Of a stretch of DNA of 64,000 nucleotides, positions 37,502 through 46,294 are shown piece by piece. Position numbers and translations under genes: made by a program. The first letter of the stretch is position 1; the number at the start of each line of letters is the position of its first letter. Source of the DNA: Geobacteraceae bacterium. GTDB taxonomy: Bacteria > Desulfobacterota > Desulfuromonadia > Geobacterales > Geobacteraceae. The stretch covers positions 30,425 through 94,424 of the forward strand of contig JARKPN010000096.1 in NCBI GenBank assembly GCA_029975275.1, written 5' to 3'. The notes beneath the pieces were generated by a model. The model was not told the DNA's origin. It saw nothing but the letters and a program-made list of their open reading frames with translations, and searched no databases.

Positions 37502-38701
37502 ATGCAGTGGTTCTATAATCTCAACCTGACGAAGAAGCTCAGCGTAATGTTTGTCGTTGGCCAGTTAGTGAATATTCTTATCGGCGTATTTGCCATTACC
37601 AGGCTCGGCGACGTCGCCAATGCGCCCGAATCCAGGGCCGTGATAATCGGCCTCATGGTCGCCGGTGTCGCATTATGCGGCTGGCTGAACTATTTCATTG
37701 TCTTCCGGGTCGTCCACCGTTCCCTGTGGTATGCGATCCGGTCGCTGGAGAGGGTGGCCGAAGGGGACCTCACCCAGAATATCAAGGTCAAGAGCACCGA
37801 GGAGATCGGGCAGATATTCTCCGGCCTGAAGCAGATGATCGAAAAGATGCGGGAGGTATCAAACCACATCAACGAACTGACCCACGCCCTGACCGACAAT
37901 TCCAGGGAGCTTCTTGAGACCACCGAGCGGATGCACTACAGCGCCCATGAACAGACCGGCCAGACGGAACAGGCGGCCAGCGCCGTGATGGAGATGTCGC
38001 AGAGCTTCGGAGACGTGGCGGGTAATGCCGACCAGGCGTCGCAGGCCTCGCGGGACACCAGCGAAGCGGCCAAGTCTGGCTTTACCACGGTCACCGAGCT
38101 GATGGAGGAGATGCGGAAGATAGTCAGCTCGGTGGAAGAGTCATCGGCCACCATCGGCAAGCTCGGCCAGTCCAGCAGGCAGATAGGGGAGATCGTGGCG
38201 ACCATCGAAGAGGTCGCTGACATGACCAACCTGCTGGCCCTGAACGCGGCCATTGAAGCGGCCCGGGCCGGTGACGCAGGCAGAGGATTCGCCGTGGTGG
38301 CCGACGAGGTCAGGTCCCTGGCGGAGCGGACCGGCAAGGCGACCCAGGAGATAACGTCCATGATCAAGTCGATACAGGCCGACACGGCCCAGGCCGTAGC
38401 CTCCATGTTGAACAGCAAGAAGCAGGCGGGCGAAGGGCTGGTCAAGGCCGAAGAGGCGAGCGGGGCGCTGGGGCACATCGTCGAGGTCTCGGACCGGAGC
38501 ATGGACATGATCAACACCATCGCCGCCGCAACGGAAGAGCAGTCGTCCGTTTCGGAGCAGGTAGCAACCTATGTGGAGCAGATTGCCGGAGGCACCCGCG
38601 CGACGGAGGCCGCGACTGACCAGATACAGGGGAAGGCGCAGGATCTGGCAAGGCTGTCCGCGGAGCTCAAAGAGACGGCAAGGTGGTTCAGGGTGGCCTG
38701 A
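37502..38701 (+). CDS. methyl-accepting chemotaxis protein without periplasmic sensor domain
   Basis: A 399-aa chemoreceptor. Two transmembrane segments (about 14-33 and 46-68) are separated by only about 12 residues. There is no ligand-binding domain outside the membrane. HAMP follows (about 69-120), then a long coiled-coil signalling domain. The hairpin tip, which contacts CheA/CheW, reads [22 protein letters not shown] and [18 protein letters not shown]. It probably senses membrane or cytoplasmic conditions or forms mixed arrays. The AGAGGT site precedes the ATG. The upstream 114 bp is unusually AT-rich. No che genes are nearby. Confidence 0.92.
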   Translation: MQWFYNLNLTKKLSVMFVVGQLVNILIGVFAITRLGDVANAPESRAVIIGLMVAGVALCGWLNYFIVFRVVHRSLWYAIRSLERVAEGDLTQNIKVKSTEEIGQIFSGLKQMIEKMREVSNHINELTHALTDNSRELLETTERMHYSAHEQTGQTEQAASAVMEMSQSFGDVAGNADQASQASRDTSEAAKSGFTTVTELMEEMRKIVSSVEESSATIGKLGQSSRQIGEIVATIEEVADMTNLLALNAAIEAARAGDAGRGFAVVADEVRSLAERTGKATQEITSMIKSIQADTAQAVASMLNSKKQAGEGLVKAEEASGALGHIVEVSDRSMDMINTIAAATEEQSSVSEQVATYVEQIAGGTRATEAATDQIQGKAQDLARLSAELKETARWFRVA

Positions 38702-38987
38702 TTGCCTCCCTTGCCGGTAACACGCCGGGTATTCTTGTGGTGGTTTCAGTGGACGGCTCATGGTGCATGGGCCGTCCATCGTTTTTCATGGTCCGGTTCG
38801 AGCCTTTCCTGACGGGGGTACCGGTTTCAACAGGACAATTGATGGCCTCGACGGGTAGTGATGCAGGAAACTGTGGACTGACGAGGTTCAGGGATAACCC
38901 CGGGAAATCAGAGCCCGTCGCCTTGACATCCGGCAAGATGGTGTTATCCGTAACACATAAATCCAATGCTTGAATAAGGAGGCTATG

Positions 38988-39260
38988 ATGAAGTTTTCCG
39001 CGCTGTTTACGGGTATTGCGCTGCTGGCCGCGTCTACCGCCATGGCCGCGGGCGCCAAGACCTATCAGGTTACCGGACCGGTACTGGAAGTGAAGGGTGA
39101 CGTCATAGTGGTCCAGAAGGGAAAAGAGAAGTGGGAGATCGCCAAGGACAAGGACACCAAGGTAACCGGTGATCTGAAGGTAGGGAGCAAGGTTACCATC
39201 ATGTACACCATGAAGGCCGCAACCATCGAGGCCAAAGCCGAAGCCGCGAAGAAAAAGTAA
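38988..39260 (+). CDS. small secreted protein, unknown
   Basis: A 90-aa exported protein. The signal peptide (KFSALFTGIALLAASTAMA) is followed by a small, lysine-rich beta domain (VTGPVLEVKGDVIVVQKGKEKWEIAKDKDTKV). The pattern of short strands with KVTIMYTMKA suggests an OB-like fold. AAGGAGG ends 5 nt before the ATG at 38988; a second ATG 3 nt earlier is too close. Similar small proteins occur in Geobacter genomes as far as I recall. The function is unknown. Confidence 0.75.
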   Translation: MKFSALFTGIALLAASTAMAAGAKTYQVTGPVLEVKGDVIVVQKGKEKWEIAKDKDTKVTGDLKVGSKVTIMYTMKAATIEAKAEAAKKK

Positions 39261-39457
39261 AGGACCCCGCCAACCCCCGCCTGACCAACACAGAAATGCG
39301 CCGCCTTGCAGATATGGTATGACCAGACAGGCAGGGAAGTTACATGACCGGACCGCGGCTATCAAGCCAGGTGACCCGGGCAGCCGGGTCGGGAGCCGGG
39401 CAGTACATTGCTGCTTCGACCGGCGGCATGTCTGCCCATGTGCGCAAGGAGGTTCAC

Positions 39458-39877
39458 ATGGGACTTCTGGATGAGATTGTCGGCAAGATTTCCGGTTTGA
39501 TGAGTCGTGGTGAAGGAGAGCAGTCCGGTCTTCTGGAAGGAGTAATGCAATTACTCGGCAGCAAGGAGTCGGGCGGCGTGGGTGGTCTGGGTGGTCTGGT
39601 TCGGCTGTTCCAGGAACACGGCCTCGGCGGAATCGTCTCGTCGTGGATCGGAACTGGTGAGAACCAGCCCATTTCCGCTGATCAGATCCAGCGGGTGCTC
39701 GGCAGCGACATGGTTCGGGGTATAGCCGCCAGGGCAGGTATCGTTCCGGAGGAAATGAGTGGAAAGCTCGCGGAATTTCTTCCAGGCATTATCGACAGGC
39801 TGACCCCGGACGGAACTGTTCCTGAAGGGGGACTGCTGGAAAAGGGGGTGGAGTTCCTCAAGGGGAAAATATCCTGA
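39458..39877 (+). CDS. YidB-family (DUF937) protein
   Basis: A 139-aa cytoplasmic protein. It begins MGLLDEIVGKISGLM and has a glycine/leucine-rich centre (GGLGGLVRLFQEHGLGGIVSSW). A conserved C-terminal block reads QIQRVLGSDMVRGIAARAGI and LAEFLPGIIDRLTPDG. This is the YidB/DUF937 layout. The ATG at 39458 has AAGGAGG 5 nt upstream; a frame extending to 39344 has none. The family has no established function. Confidence 0.85.
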   Translation: MGLLDEIVGKISGLMSRGEGEQSGLLEGVMQLLGSKESGGVGGLGGLVRLFQEHGLGGIVSSWIGTGENQPISADQIQRVLGSDMVRGIAARAGIVPEEMSGKLAEFLPGIIDRLTPDGTVPEGGLLEKGVEFLKGKIS

Positions 39878-40179
39878 AAGGATCGAACGGGTTAAACCCC
39901 GTTGACGGGTTAGCATCCGGGAGGTACCTGTCGACGACGGGTTTTTCCAGGGGGAGCGCGGGGTTGACGCGGACGCAGAGCCTGGCGGCTGCGATCCCGC
40001 CGCCGTCGACTCACCACTGCTCACCCATGGGCATCTTGACCACAGGGATCGCCCGCCCCTCCTCGCGAAACGCTGCCGGACCGGCCGGCAGCGTCGAAAG
40101 ACTTGACACGCATCCGCCTTTTATGCCATAAGAGACAGTACTTTCAATGTTCAGTATACCAATATAACTCAATAATAAC
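39878..40179. other. gene-free spacer before tRNA-Thr
   Basis: No supported gene. A minus-strand frame from about 40117 down to 39860 looks weakly protein-like but is interrupted by a TGA. Short GC-rich inverted repeats occur near 40075 (GCTGCCGGACCGGCCGGCAGC). The last 40 nt before the tRNA are AT-rich and may hold its promoter. Confidence 0.4.
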
Positions 40180-40255
40180 GCCATCTTAGCTCAGTCGGTA
40201 GAGCAATTGATTCGTAATCAATAGGTCGCCGGTTCGATTCCGGCAGATGGCTCCA
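40180..40255 (+). tRNA. tRNA-Thr (anticodon CGU) with encoded CCA
   Basis: A complete cloverleaf. The acceptor is GCCATCT/AGATGGC, the D arm is GCTC-AGTCGGTAGA-GC, the anticodon stem is ATTGA/TCAAT with loop TTCGTAA (anticodon CGT), and the T arm is GCCGG-TTCGATT-CCGGC. It ends TCCA. It is the attachment locus of the adjacent integrated element. Confidence 0.95.
40241..40255 (+). other. attL core (tRNA-Thr 3' end)
   Basis: CGGCAGATGGCTCCA at the tRNA 3' end. It is matched at 60425-60438 by the same sequence lacking one G. Confidence 0.65.
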
Positions 40256-40288
40256 TTTTAAAATCCTGCATGATGCGATGAAGTACAG

Positions 40289-40316
40289 AACCCGCCAGAA
40301 ATGGCGGGTTTTTTGT
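40289..40316 (+). terminator. terminator downstream of tRNA-Thr
   Basis: ACCCGCC-AGAA-ATGGCGGGT followed by six T. A near-identical terminator lies at 60472-60497. Confidence 0.85.
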
Positions 40317-40380
40317 TGTTCGTAGTCCGGGGTAGTGCTAGAATGTCCGTCAATATCCGGCATTTTTGGGGGCTCATTTA

Positions 40381-40418
40381 GGAGCAAGCCCCCAACGTTG
40401 AGCGGAGCAAGCCCCCAA
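40381..40418. repeat. two direct 15-nt repeats before int, possible arm-type sites
   Basis: GGAGCAAGCCCCCAA occurs at 40381-40395 and 40404-40418, 23 nt apart. An inverted partial copy (TTTTTGGGGGCT) lies at 40363. Related TTTGGGGGC sequences occur at the right end near 60340. This fits integrase arm-type or excisionase binding sites, or int promoter operators. Confidence 0.5.
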
Positions 40419-40433
40419 AGGAGGTAAAAACCC

Positions 40434-41672
40434 ATGCCGAAGCGGATTGCACCACTCACTGATGTCAAGGTCAGGAATGCGAAACCATGTGAGAAAGACA
40501 GCAAACTTTTCGACGGTGGCGGGCTGTTTCTCCTTGTGACCCGCGGCGGCGGCAAGCTGTGGCAATTCAAGTATCGCTTTGGGGGCAAGGAGAAGAAGCT
40601 GTCGTTCGGAACCTATCCAGAGGTATCCCTTGCGGATGCCAGGGAGAAGCGGGAGGCGGCAAGAAAGCAGGTCGCTACCGGCATTGATCCCGGAGAGGCC
40701 CGCAAAGCTGAGAAGCGGACAGGAAGCGAAAAGGCCGCGAATTCCTTTGAAGCGGTTGCGCGAGAGTGGCACACCCGGCAGAAAGGCGTGTGGACGCCGG
40801 GCCATGCCGACAGAACGATACAACGGCTTGAGCGTGACGTCTTCCCCTGCATCGGCACCCGGCCCATTGGGGAAATCACGGCTCCGGATCTGCTGATGGT
40901 ATTGCGCCGGATCGAATCGAGGGGCGCCCACGAGACGGCTCACCGGGCAAGGTTCGTGTGCGGCCAGATCTTCCGGTATGCCGTGGCTACTGGCCGGGCC
41001 GAACGTGATCCCGCAGCGGACCTGAAGGGGGCGCTCACACCCTTGAAGACCCGGCATCACGCCGCCATTACCGACCCGAAAGAAGCTGCCGCACTCCTGC
41101 GAGCCATAGACGGTTACCAGGGCTCTTTCGTGGTCAAGACTGCCTTGCAGCTTGCCCCGCTGGTGTTCGTCCGTCCTGGCGAGCTCAGGCAAGCGGAATG
41201 GGCGGAAATCGACTTTGACGCGGCCGAGTGGAACATCCCCGCCGAACGGATGAAGATGAAGCAGGCTCACCTGGTCCCCCTGTCGGATCAGGCCGTGGGG
41301 ATCCTCAGGGAGCTACAGGCCCTCACCGGCAACAGCCGGTACCTGTTCCCTTCCGGGCGGTCATTCGCGAGGCCCATGTCGGACAATGCCGTGAACGCGG
41401 CACTTCGGCGAATGGGTTTCAGTACTCACGAGATGACAGGCCACGGCTTCAGGGCCATGGCGCGGACCATCCTTGACGAGGTGCTTCAGGTTCGGGTTGA
41501 CTTCATCGAGCATCAGCTTGCCCATGCGGTGAAGGATCCGAATGGGCGCGCCTACAACCGGACATCGCATCTTGCCGAGCGGCGGAAGATGATGCAGCAA
41601 TGGGCTGATTACCTGGATGAGTTGAAGGCAGGCGCGAAGGTGCTGCCGTTGAAGCGACAGATGACGGAGTAG
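40434..41672 (+). CDS. int: P4-type tyrosine integrase
   Basis: Site-specific recombinase for tRNA integration, 412 aa. The N-terminal DUF4102 arm-binding domain begins PLTDVKVRNAKPCEKDSKLF and contains KLSFGTYPEVSLADAR. The catalytic domain shows the first Arg in VRPGELRQAEW, HGFRAMART (HxxR), LAH, and the nucleophile Tyr ten residues later in GRAYNRTSH. AAGGAGG precedes the ATG. It lies directly after tRNA-Thr, reading into the element, as is normal for this family. Confidence 0.96.
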   Translation: MPKRIAPLTDVKVRNAKPCEKDSKLFDGGGLFLLVTRGGGKLWQFKYRFGGKEKKLSFGTYPEVSLADAREKREAARKQVATGIDPGEARKAEKRTGSEKAANSFEAVAREWHTRQKGVWTPGHADRTIQRLERDVFPCIGTRPIGEITAPDLLMVLRRIESRGAHETAHRARFVCGQIFRYAVATGRAERDPAADLKGALTPLKTRHHAAITDPKEAAALLRAIDGYQGSFVVKTALQLAPLVFVRPGELRQAEWAEIDFDAAEWNIPAERMKMKQAHLVPLSDQAVGILRELQALTGNSRYLFPSGRSFARPMSDNAVNAALRRMGFSTHEMTGHGFRAMARTILDEVLQVRVDFIEHQLAHAVKDPNGRAYNRTSHLAERRKMMQQWADYLDELKAGAKVLPLKRQMTE

Positions 41673-41772
41673 ACTTTTCAATTTCGCGGGATAGGGCGGC
41701 CACCCGAAAAGCTGTCTTTCCTGGGACAGTTTCCCGCGTGGATCTTCCAGGGCGCTGCAGGAGGCGCGAACT

Positions 41773-42648
41773 ATGGAATTCTGTGAGTACAGAGCCTGGT
41801 TCTACTTTTTCCAGTATCAATTTTACATGAGATGTGCCCATGTTAAGGGTCGCCTTGCCTCAGGACGTGATGCGGGTCCAATTGCAGAGTTCCTGCGGCA
41901 ACTTGTATATAACCCAGTAGAGGTGCATGACCGATGGGAAACTGTTGAGAGTTACAAGCAATCTCGGCAACCGGAAGTAAGCAGGAGAAAGCGTACCGGT
42001 GTCCCATCCCCAAAAAAGCGTGAACGCCAGGCGAAGCTACGCACACCAGAGCCCGGTGCCCAGCCGTATCAATCATGCAAAGCAGTTATCCGTTTCACAA
42101 AGAAGGAGAGCATCCGATGTCGCTTCATGCTGTTTGAGTTTCCAAGCACTGTTAAGCTTGACAAATCTGTCCTATTGTCTGGCAAAAGACACATTTATTC
42201 ACTGTATAAGAGCCTTGTAATTTATGATTTGTTTCAGTCTGGAAAAACTCCGTGGAGTATAGCATCAACGCTGCTTAAAGCGAAAGACAACGGTCAGGGT
42301 ACTTTATTGGATGCAGGGAATAGGCGTAAGAAGATTGATGGTGACGTCTGGGATTGCCTGCGTCCATTTGAATATTTAAAGAAAAGCTCCTATAACTTTA
42401 TTCTAGAAGGCATTGGGACATTTGCAGATGAAGATTTATCGATACTATTTACGAAAAAACGTGAATTATATAAACCAGAACTAAATTCTCAGAGAGAGAA
42501 CCTTCAGGGGGAGAAAGATGGCATATTTGAATGTCTAGACAGTTTTTCCAATGATATCCGACGATTAAAGCGAAACGCTGATCAGTTAATTATTTTAGCT
42601 GCATCTGGACAGTTCTCCAGGTTTCCCAACGTACTTCCTTCCACATAA
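41773..42648 (+). CDS. unknown 291-aa element protein
   Basis: Not recognised. The N-terminal third is basic (PEVSRRKRTGVPSPKKRER). The C-terminal two thirds is less GC-rich than the neighbours and rich in Lys, Phe and Leu (FLILEG-type helices, IRRLKRNADQLIILAA). The shift in composition near residue 105 could mark a fusion of two pieces or recent transfer. GGAGG 9 nt upstream supports the ATG. There are no signal peptide or membrane segments. Confidence 0.6.
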   Translation: MEFCEYRAWFYFFQYQFYMRCAHVKGRLASGRDAGPIAEFLRQLVYNPVEVHDRWETVESYKQSRQPEVSRRKRTGVPSPKKRERQAKLRTPEPGAQPYQSCKAVIRFTKKESIRCRFMLFEFPSTVKLDKSVLLSGKRHIYSLYKSLVIYDLFQSGKTPWSIASTLLKAKDNGQGTLLDAGNRRKKIDGDVWDCLRPFEYLKKSSYNFILEGIGTFADEDLSILFTKKRELYKPELNSQRENLQGEKDGIFECLDSFSNDIRRLKRNADQLIILAASGQFSRFPNVLPST

Positions 42649-42886
42649 TCACACCGTAACTATCATCCTTTTCCCAAAAAATGTTTGACCTGCTGTTTTA
42701 ATAGAAGTTGTTGTTCCATCATATCGCACCTTCATAATCTAGCTTTTTGTAACCATCTGAATTTCATCCAGAAACCTGTTGCGTCAATCGACAAAATTAT
42801 TTTTTTCTTACACTTTGGTCGTGGGAAGGCCGTGCGGACGTTATGGGCTATCATGGCACTCAAATTTAAAGTGGAGGTTACGCAAT

Positions 42887-43237
42887 ATGACGCGCGAGGC
42901 AACTCCCTCAGTTTCCGGTCTGCGCTGGGGATCGGCGGGACACACAATCCATCCGACACAGTTACCTGATATCGGATACCTGCGCTTGCCGCAGATTATC
43001 GGCCAACGGGAAGTTACGCCCGATGAAGCGGCCGCGAACCGGCGACGCGGGAAAGGCCCACGTACACCGCGGCCTGCGATCCAACCGCTCATTCCGGTAT
43101 CTCGCACGCAGTGGTATGCAGGGATCCGCGCTGGCAGATACCCTGCACCGCGGAGATTGGCGCCCAGAACAGCGGTATGGGCGGCAGCTGACATTCGTGC
43201 ACTGCTCGAGAGTGGTGGGGACTGTCCGCAACACTGA
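42887..43237 (+). CDS. AlpA-like DNA-binding regulator
   Basis: A 116-aa protein with an AlpA/MerR-type helix-turn-helix. The segment GYLRLPQIIGQ is followed by VSRTQWYAGIRAGRYPAPRRLAPRTAVWAAADIRALLE. This is the prophage AlpA layout in which the recognition helix precedes the P-x-P-x-R-L and W-x-x-x-D-I motifs. It carries an unusual Arg/Pro-rich insertion (NRRRGKGPRTPRPAIQPL) between the first strand and the HTH. GGAGG lies upstream of 42887; the longer frame from 42779 is not supported. It probably controls excision or early genes of the element. Confidence 0.82.
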   Translation: MTREATPSVSGLRWGSAGHTIHPTQLPDIGYLRLPQIIGQREVTPDEAAANRRRGKGPRTPRPAIQPLIPVSRTQWYAGIRAGRYPAPRRLAPRTAVWAAADIRALLESGGDCPQH

Positions 43238-43263
43238 AAATCAGAACACAGAGGAGACATGAG

Positions 43264-43503
43264 ATGCGAGAATTTCAGACTGAAGATCTAGATCTTGCTG
43301 CAGCGATCTCGGCCGCAACTGGCAGACAACCGGCGGTATTCCGGCGGCCGGACCGTATGCTTGTTTCTTTCGAATTTCCAGATGATGAGATCACCCGGCA
43401 AATCGTCATCGAATACGCGGGCGGCGACTTATCTCTGCCGGTGAAACGCTACGCCGCCTGCCGCGGACAGCTCTATCGTTTAGCACGTACGCTCCCTCGA
43501 TAA
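43264..43503 (+). CDS. small DUF5659-like element protein
   Basis: A 79-aa protein. The pattern TEDLDLAAAISAATGRQP, FEFPDDEI and LYRLARTLPR matches small phage or plasmid proteins I associate with DUF5659. It lies 26 nt after the AlpA-like gene and 12 nt before the next gene, in the same direction. The function is unknown. Confidence 0.65.
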   Translation: MREFQTEDLDLAAAISAATGRQPAVFRRPDRMLVSFEFPDDEITRQIVIEYAGGDLSLPVKRYAACRGQLYRLARTLPR

Positions 43504-43515
43504 AGGGGGGGCGAG

Positions 43516-44013
43516 ATGCGGCACCGCAAAGCAAAGGACACCCTTCCCACTGGGCGCAACCAGAAAGGCGCGCCAAAATTCGAGAACTGGCATTGTCGCA
43601 TCTTCCCGAAGGATATGACATACCCTGCGTGGCGATATCTGTCAAAGACGGCGAGTGACGTTGCGAACATCTGCCGAGCGAAGAACGACCATGCCGGAGC
43701 ATGCAGGCGTAAGGATGAGAACGGCCGGCCAATTTTCGAGTTCACGGCGACCGAGGCGGAGAAGACATTCCTGATTCCTAGGCCGACCTTCAGCAGCGCC
43801 ATCCGGAGTCTGATCGAGATCGGTTTCATTGAGGTTGTCCGACATGGGGGAACCCTGGACGGCAAGGGTGTGTCCGCGCTGTATCGTTTGTCCGACCGGT
43901 GGAAGCAGTGGGTACCCCCACCCCGAGATAATACAAACATTCTGAAGGCCCGGGCCTCCCGTGGAAAACGGAGGGATATGGCTAGAGATATAGAAACGTT
44001 TAAGCCGGCTTAA
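43516..44013 (+). CDS. unknown element protein with winged-helix-like region
   Basis: A 165-aa basic protein. The middle part (KTASDVANICRAK, TEAEKTFLIPRPTFSSAIRSLIEIGFIEVVRHGG) looks like a winged helix in which a recognition helix is followed by a beta wing, as in phage replication or regulatory proteins. The last codons overlap the first of four 18-bp palindromes (43998-44015). A binding site is therefore embedded in its 3' end. No closer identification is possible. Confidence 0.6.
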   Translation: MRHRKAKDTLPTGRNQKGAPKFENWHCRIFPKDMTYPAWRYLSKTASDVANICRAKNDHAGACRRKDENGRPIFEFTATEAEKTFLIPRPTFSSAIRSLIEIGFIEVVRHGGTLDGKGVSALYRLSDRWKQWVPPPRDNTNILKARASRGKRRDMARDIETFKPA

Positions 44014-44120
44014 ACAGGGAATGATGTTCTTTCGTGTAAGCGGGCTTAAACGAAAAAGGTCTTTCGGGTGCTTTTCCTGTTTAAGCGGGCTTAAATGAAC
44101 CTGTATAAGTGACCTTACAT
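43998..44120. promoter_or_regulatory. cluster of four 18-bp palindromic sites
   Basis: GTTTAAGCCGGCTTAAAC (43998-44015) is a perfect palindrome. Close copies occur at 44034-44051 and 44079-44096, with a weak copy at 44103-44120. They end 32 nt before a HTH gene, so operators for its autoregulation are likely. Iterons for replication are the alternative. Confidence 0.7.
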
Positions 44121-44151
44121 AGGACTACGATTTTTAGAGGAGCAAGGCTGT

Positions 44152-44475
44152 ATGAAAGGACCCAAACGCACTGGGGAACACATCAACCGCAAAATCCGCC
44201 AGATTTCCGAGGCACTGCGAGAACTCCGGGGGAAGAGAACTCGTCGCAAACCGCGGGAGGAAGATGGGCGGCGGAAGTACGACTACTTCTCTGATTCGTC
44301 TTTCTTGCGAAGGTATGAGGAACTGGGCCGGAACCAGAGCGCCCTTGCCCGTGAACTGGGGGTTTCACGGCAGGCCGTAGGTAAAAGGCTCCGCCGGGCA
44401 AGCAAGGAGGCGCGGGAAAGCGCGCTTCAGACTTTGGGGCTGTTGGAGCATGTGTTCGGTAAAACCAAAAGGTAA
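44152..44475 (+). CDS. small helix-turn-helix protein
   Basis: A 107-aa, strongly basic protein. The C-terminal half has a clear HTH: FLRRYEELGRNQSALARELG followed by VSRQAVGKRLRRA. The N-terminal half is basic and disordered-looking. The four palindromes lie immediately upstream, so it is a good candidate to bind them. Identity with a named family is not claimed. Confidence 0.65.
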   Translation: MKGPKRTGEHINRKIRQISEALRELRGKRTRRKPREEDGRRKYDYFSDSSFLRRYEELGRNQSALARELGVSRQAVGKRLRRASKEARESALQTLGLLEHVFGKTKR

Positions 44476-44603
44476 AAACTGCAACCTTTCTTGCCACAAA
44501 CCGGAATTTCGCTTTTCGTAGATAACGTTTTGAATTTATGGAGAAATATCGTTGTCAGTCAGGTAAGTAATCATCCCGATCTATCACTTTTTTTTTACCA
44601 GTT

Positions 44604-44667
44604 GTTAACCTGATCGCGGGATTCTTTCGAAAAAACAAAAAGTTACGCAGCAGGTTAACACGTTAAC
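44604..44667. promoter_or_regulatory. inverted GTTAACCTG sites upstream of the sigma-like gene
   Basis: GTTAACCTG (44604-44612) and CAGGTTAAC (44651-44659) are exact inverses. A further GTTAAC lies at 44662-44667. They lie 23-86 nt before the ATG of the sigma-like gene and may be operators. The 214-bp region 44476-44689 shows nothing else. Confidence 0.5.
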
Positions 44668-44689
44668 TGACGGTAAAACGGAGCCGAAC

Positions 44690-45967
44690 ATGTACCTTTT
44701 GAAATCTGCTGGAAACGCAACGCTGATACCATCCAAGAAGTTGGTTCACCGTGACGGAAAGGTTTTCACACAGACCTTTCACGTCCGCCCGGGGGAAGAG
44801 GTCAAGTACAAGCGGCCCGACCTCGACAAGAACTGGCGGACCGGGACGGTCGTCGGTACCAGCCAGGGACACATCCATGTCCAGGGGAAGCGGGAGGCGG
44901 GCTCCTTCAGGGCGAAGGTCCACCAGATCCCGATGGAGAACGTCCTTCCTCTCGCGGCTTATCGGACGCAGTCCGACCGGCCGGCGGATCCTCGATACAC
45001 CCCGGAGGGCGACAGGACCCAGGCCCGTCACAATCTGACCGCGGCGGAACTCCGCAAGCGCGGCATCATTGTGGAGAAGCGGCTTGGCTTCAAGGAAGAG
45101 CTGATCCTGCAGCACCCCTCATTCGTCGGCCCCGCCATCAAGATCGTGAGCCGACTGGCCAAGGAAAACGGCATCAGCACGGCAATGACCGGCAAGCCGT
45201 CGGCGGCCCTCTGGCACCAGGCGGCGGATGCCGATTACCAGGACATGCTGTTCCATTACTCCATGGGAGCACTCAAGGCGTGGCGCCGGGAACTCTCCAA
45301 GCCCCTCGACAAGCAGGTGAAGAACAACATCAAGGAGTTTCTTGATGTCTTTGAGAATGAGCGGAACAGCTCCTTTGTCCATGCCGCTATTGAGAAGGAG
45401 GGAAAATCGGCGGTTATTGAATTACTGAATCAACGCCGGAAGCAACGAGCCGCGATCCATGATCAGGACATCAACGACATGGTGGAGGATCCGGCCGCCC
45501 GGCGGCTCCTGGACAAGAATTCCAGCCAGCCGATGCAGCTCAAGTACACCCTTGCCGTCAACAAAGAAACGCTTCGTGACGACCTGATGAAAGTCTTGGC
45601 ATCCATGCAGCCGGTGGAGCGGGTGGCCATCAAGCTAAAATATGGCATCGGCTCACAGTCCGGGGGCTCGCTCAACAATGAGGAGGTCGCCGACCGTCTG
45701 AATGCCGCCGGGTACCAGGACGGCAAGAACAAATGGACCCGGAACAGCGTGGGTACCATGCTTACCGAGGCTCTGGACAAGATCTATCGGTCACCCAGCC
45801 TTGAGGCGCTCCGCTTTCATCGTGATGATTTGCTGGGCCGGCCTGTGTGGAAGGCACTGGCAAGCGAGGTCAAAGACCACATGGCTGATCGGACAATCAG
45901 CCGCAAAGAGTTTGACCAGATGCTCTTCGAACTGGATGGGATTGCCGCGCAAGCGACTGTGAACTGA
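44690..45967 (+). CDS. divergent sigma-70-like protein
   Basis: A 425-aa protein not annotated with confidence to any named family. Residues about 293-366 resemble sigma region 4: DDLMKVLASMQPVERVAIKLKYGI, then EEVADRL and an HTH-like ending NSVGTMLTEALDKIYRS. Residues about 135-200 resemble regions 1.2-2.1 (ELILQHPSFVGPAIKIVSRLAK, DADYQDMLFHYSMGALKAW). An N-terminal part (1-110), with strands and a possible KOW/SH3-like turn (EEVKYKRPDLDKNWRTG), has no sigma equivalent. The gene heads the tail-module run (gap 15 nt). An element-specific sigma driving tail genes is inferred, not shown. Confidence 0.5.
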   Translation: MYLLKSAGNATLIPSKKLVHRDGKVFTQTFHVRPGEEVKYKRPDLDKNWRTGTVVGTSQGHIHVQGKREAGSFRAKVHQIPMENVLPLAAYRTQSDRPADPRYTPEGDRTQARHNLTAAELRKRGIIVEKRLGFKEELILQHPSFVGPAIKIVSRLAKENGISTAMTGKPSAALWHQAADADYQDMLFHYSMGALKAWRRELSKPLDKQVKNNIKEFLDVFENERNSSFVHAAIEKEGKSAVIELLNQRRKQRAAIHDQDINDMVEDPAARRLLDKNSSQPMQLKYTLAVNKETLRDDLMKVLASMQPVERVAIKLKYGIGSQSGGSLNNEEVADRLNAAGYQDGKNKWTRNSVGTMLTEALDKIYRSPSLEALRFHRDDLLGRPVWKALASEVKDHMADRTISRKEFDQMLFELDGIAAQATVN

Positions 45968-45982
45968 GAAAAGGAGGTTTCC

Positions 45983-46279
45983 GTGGGACAAAAATACGAT
46001 GTTGTCGAAGTGCTCAATGCCTTCCTTGATGGGAAAGATGGCGGTCCGCCAATCGAGGTAATTGTCGACGTCATCAGGGAAGCGATCAGAACACAGGATC
46101 GGATTCTGGCCATGGCCCCCAAGTCCCTTGAGTTTGCCGCCCCTGAAGAGCGAGAAAGCATGCTCGAAGCGATTTCCACTGTCAGGGAGGAGAAGGGAAA
46201 GCTCGAAGTGTTGCTGGAAAAACTCCTTCAGATGGAGAGGGACGAGAAAGAAGACATGGAAGGCTTGCCGGCTGAATAG
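45983..46279 (+). CDS. small acidic helical protein before the tape measure gene
   Basis: A 98-aa, highly charged, all-helical protein. The C-terminal half is a probable coiled coil (REEKGKLEVLLEKLLQMERDE). GTG start with AAGGAGG 5 nt upstream. It sits directly ahead of the tape measure gene, where tail phages encode tail-assembly chaperones. Whether it has that role is unknown. Confidence 0.6.
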   Translation: MGQKYDVVEVLNAFLDGKDGGPPIEVIVDVIREAIRTQDRILAMAPKSLEFAAPEERESMLEAISTVREEKGKLEVLLEKLLQMERDEKEDMEGLPAE

Positions 46280-46294
46280 AAAAGGAGCAAACAC

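Noticed and set aside
39860..40117. Minus-strand frame with an in-frame TGA (…KMPMGEQW then VDGGGIAAARL…) that could be a second selenoprotein or a pseudogene
   Set aside because: No ribosome-binding site, no recognisable family at the TGA position, and another overlapping frame is equally open. The host decodes Sec, so it was considered, but evidence is too thin.
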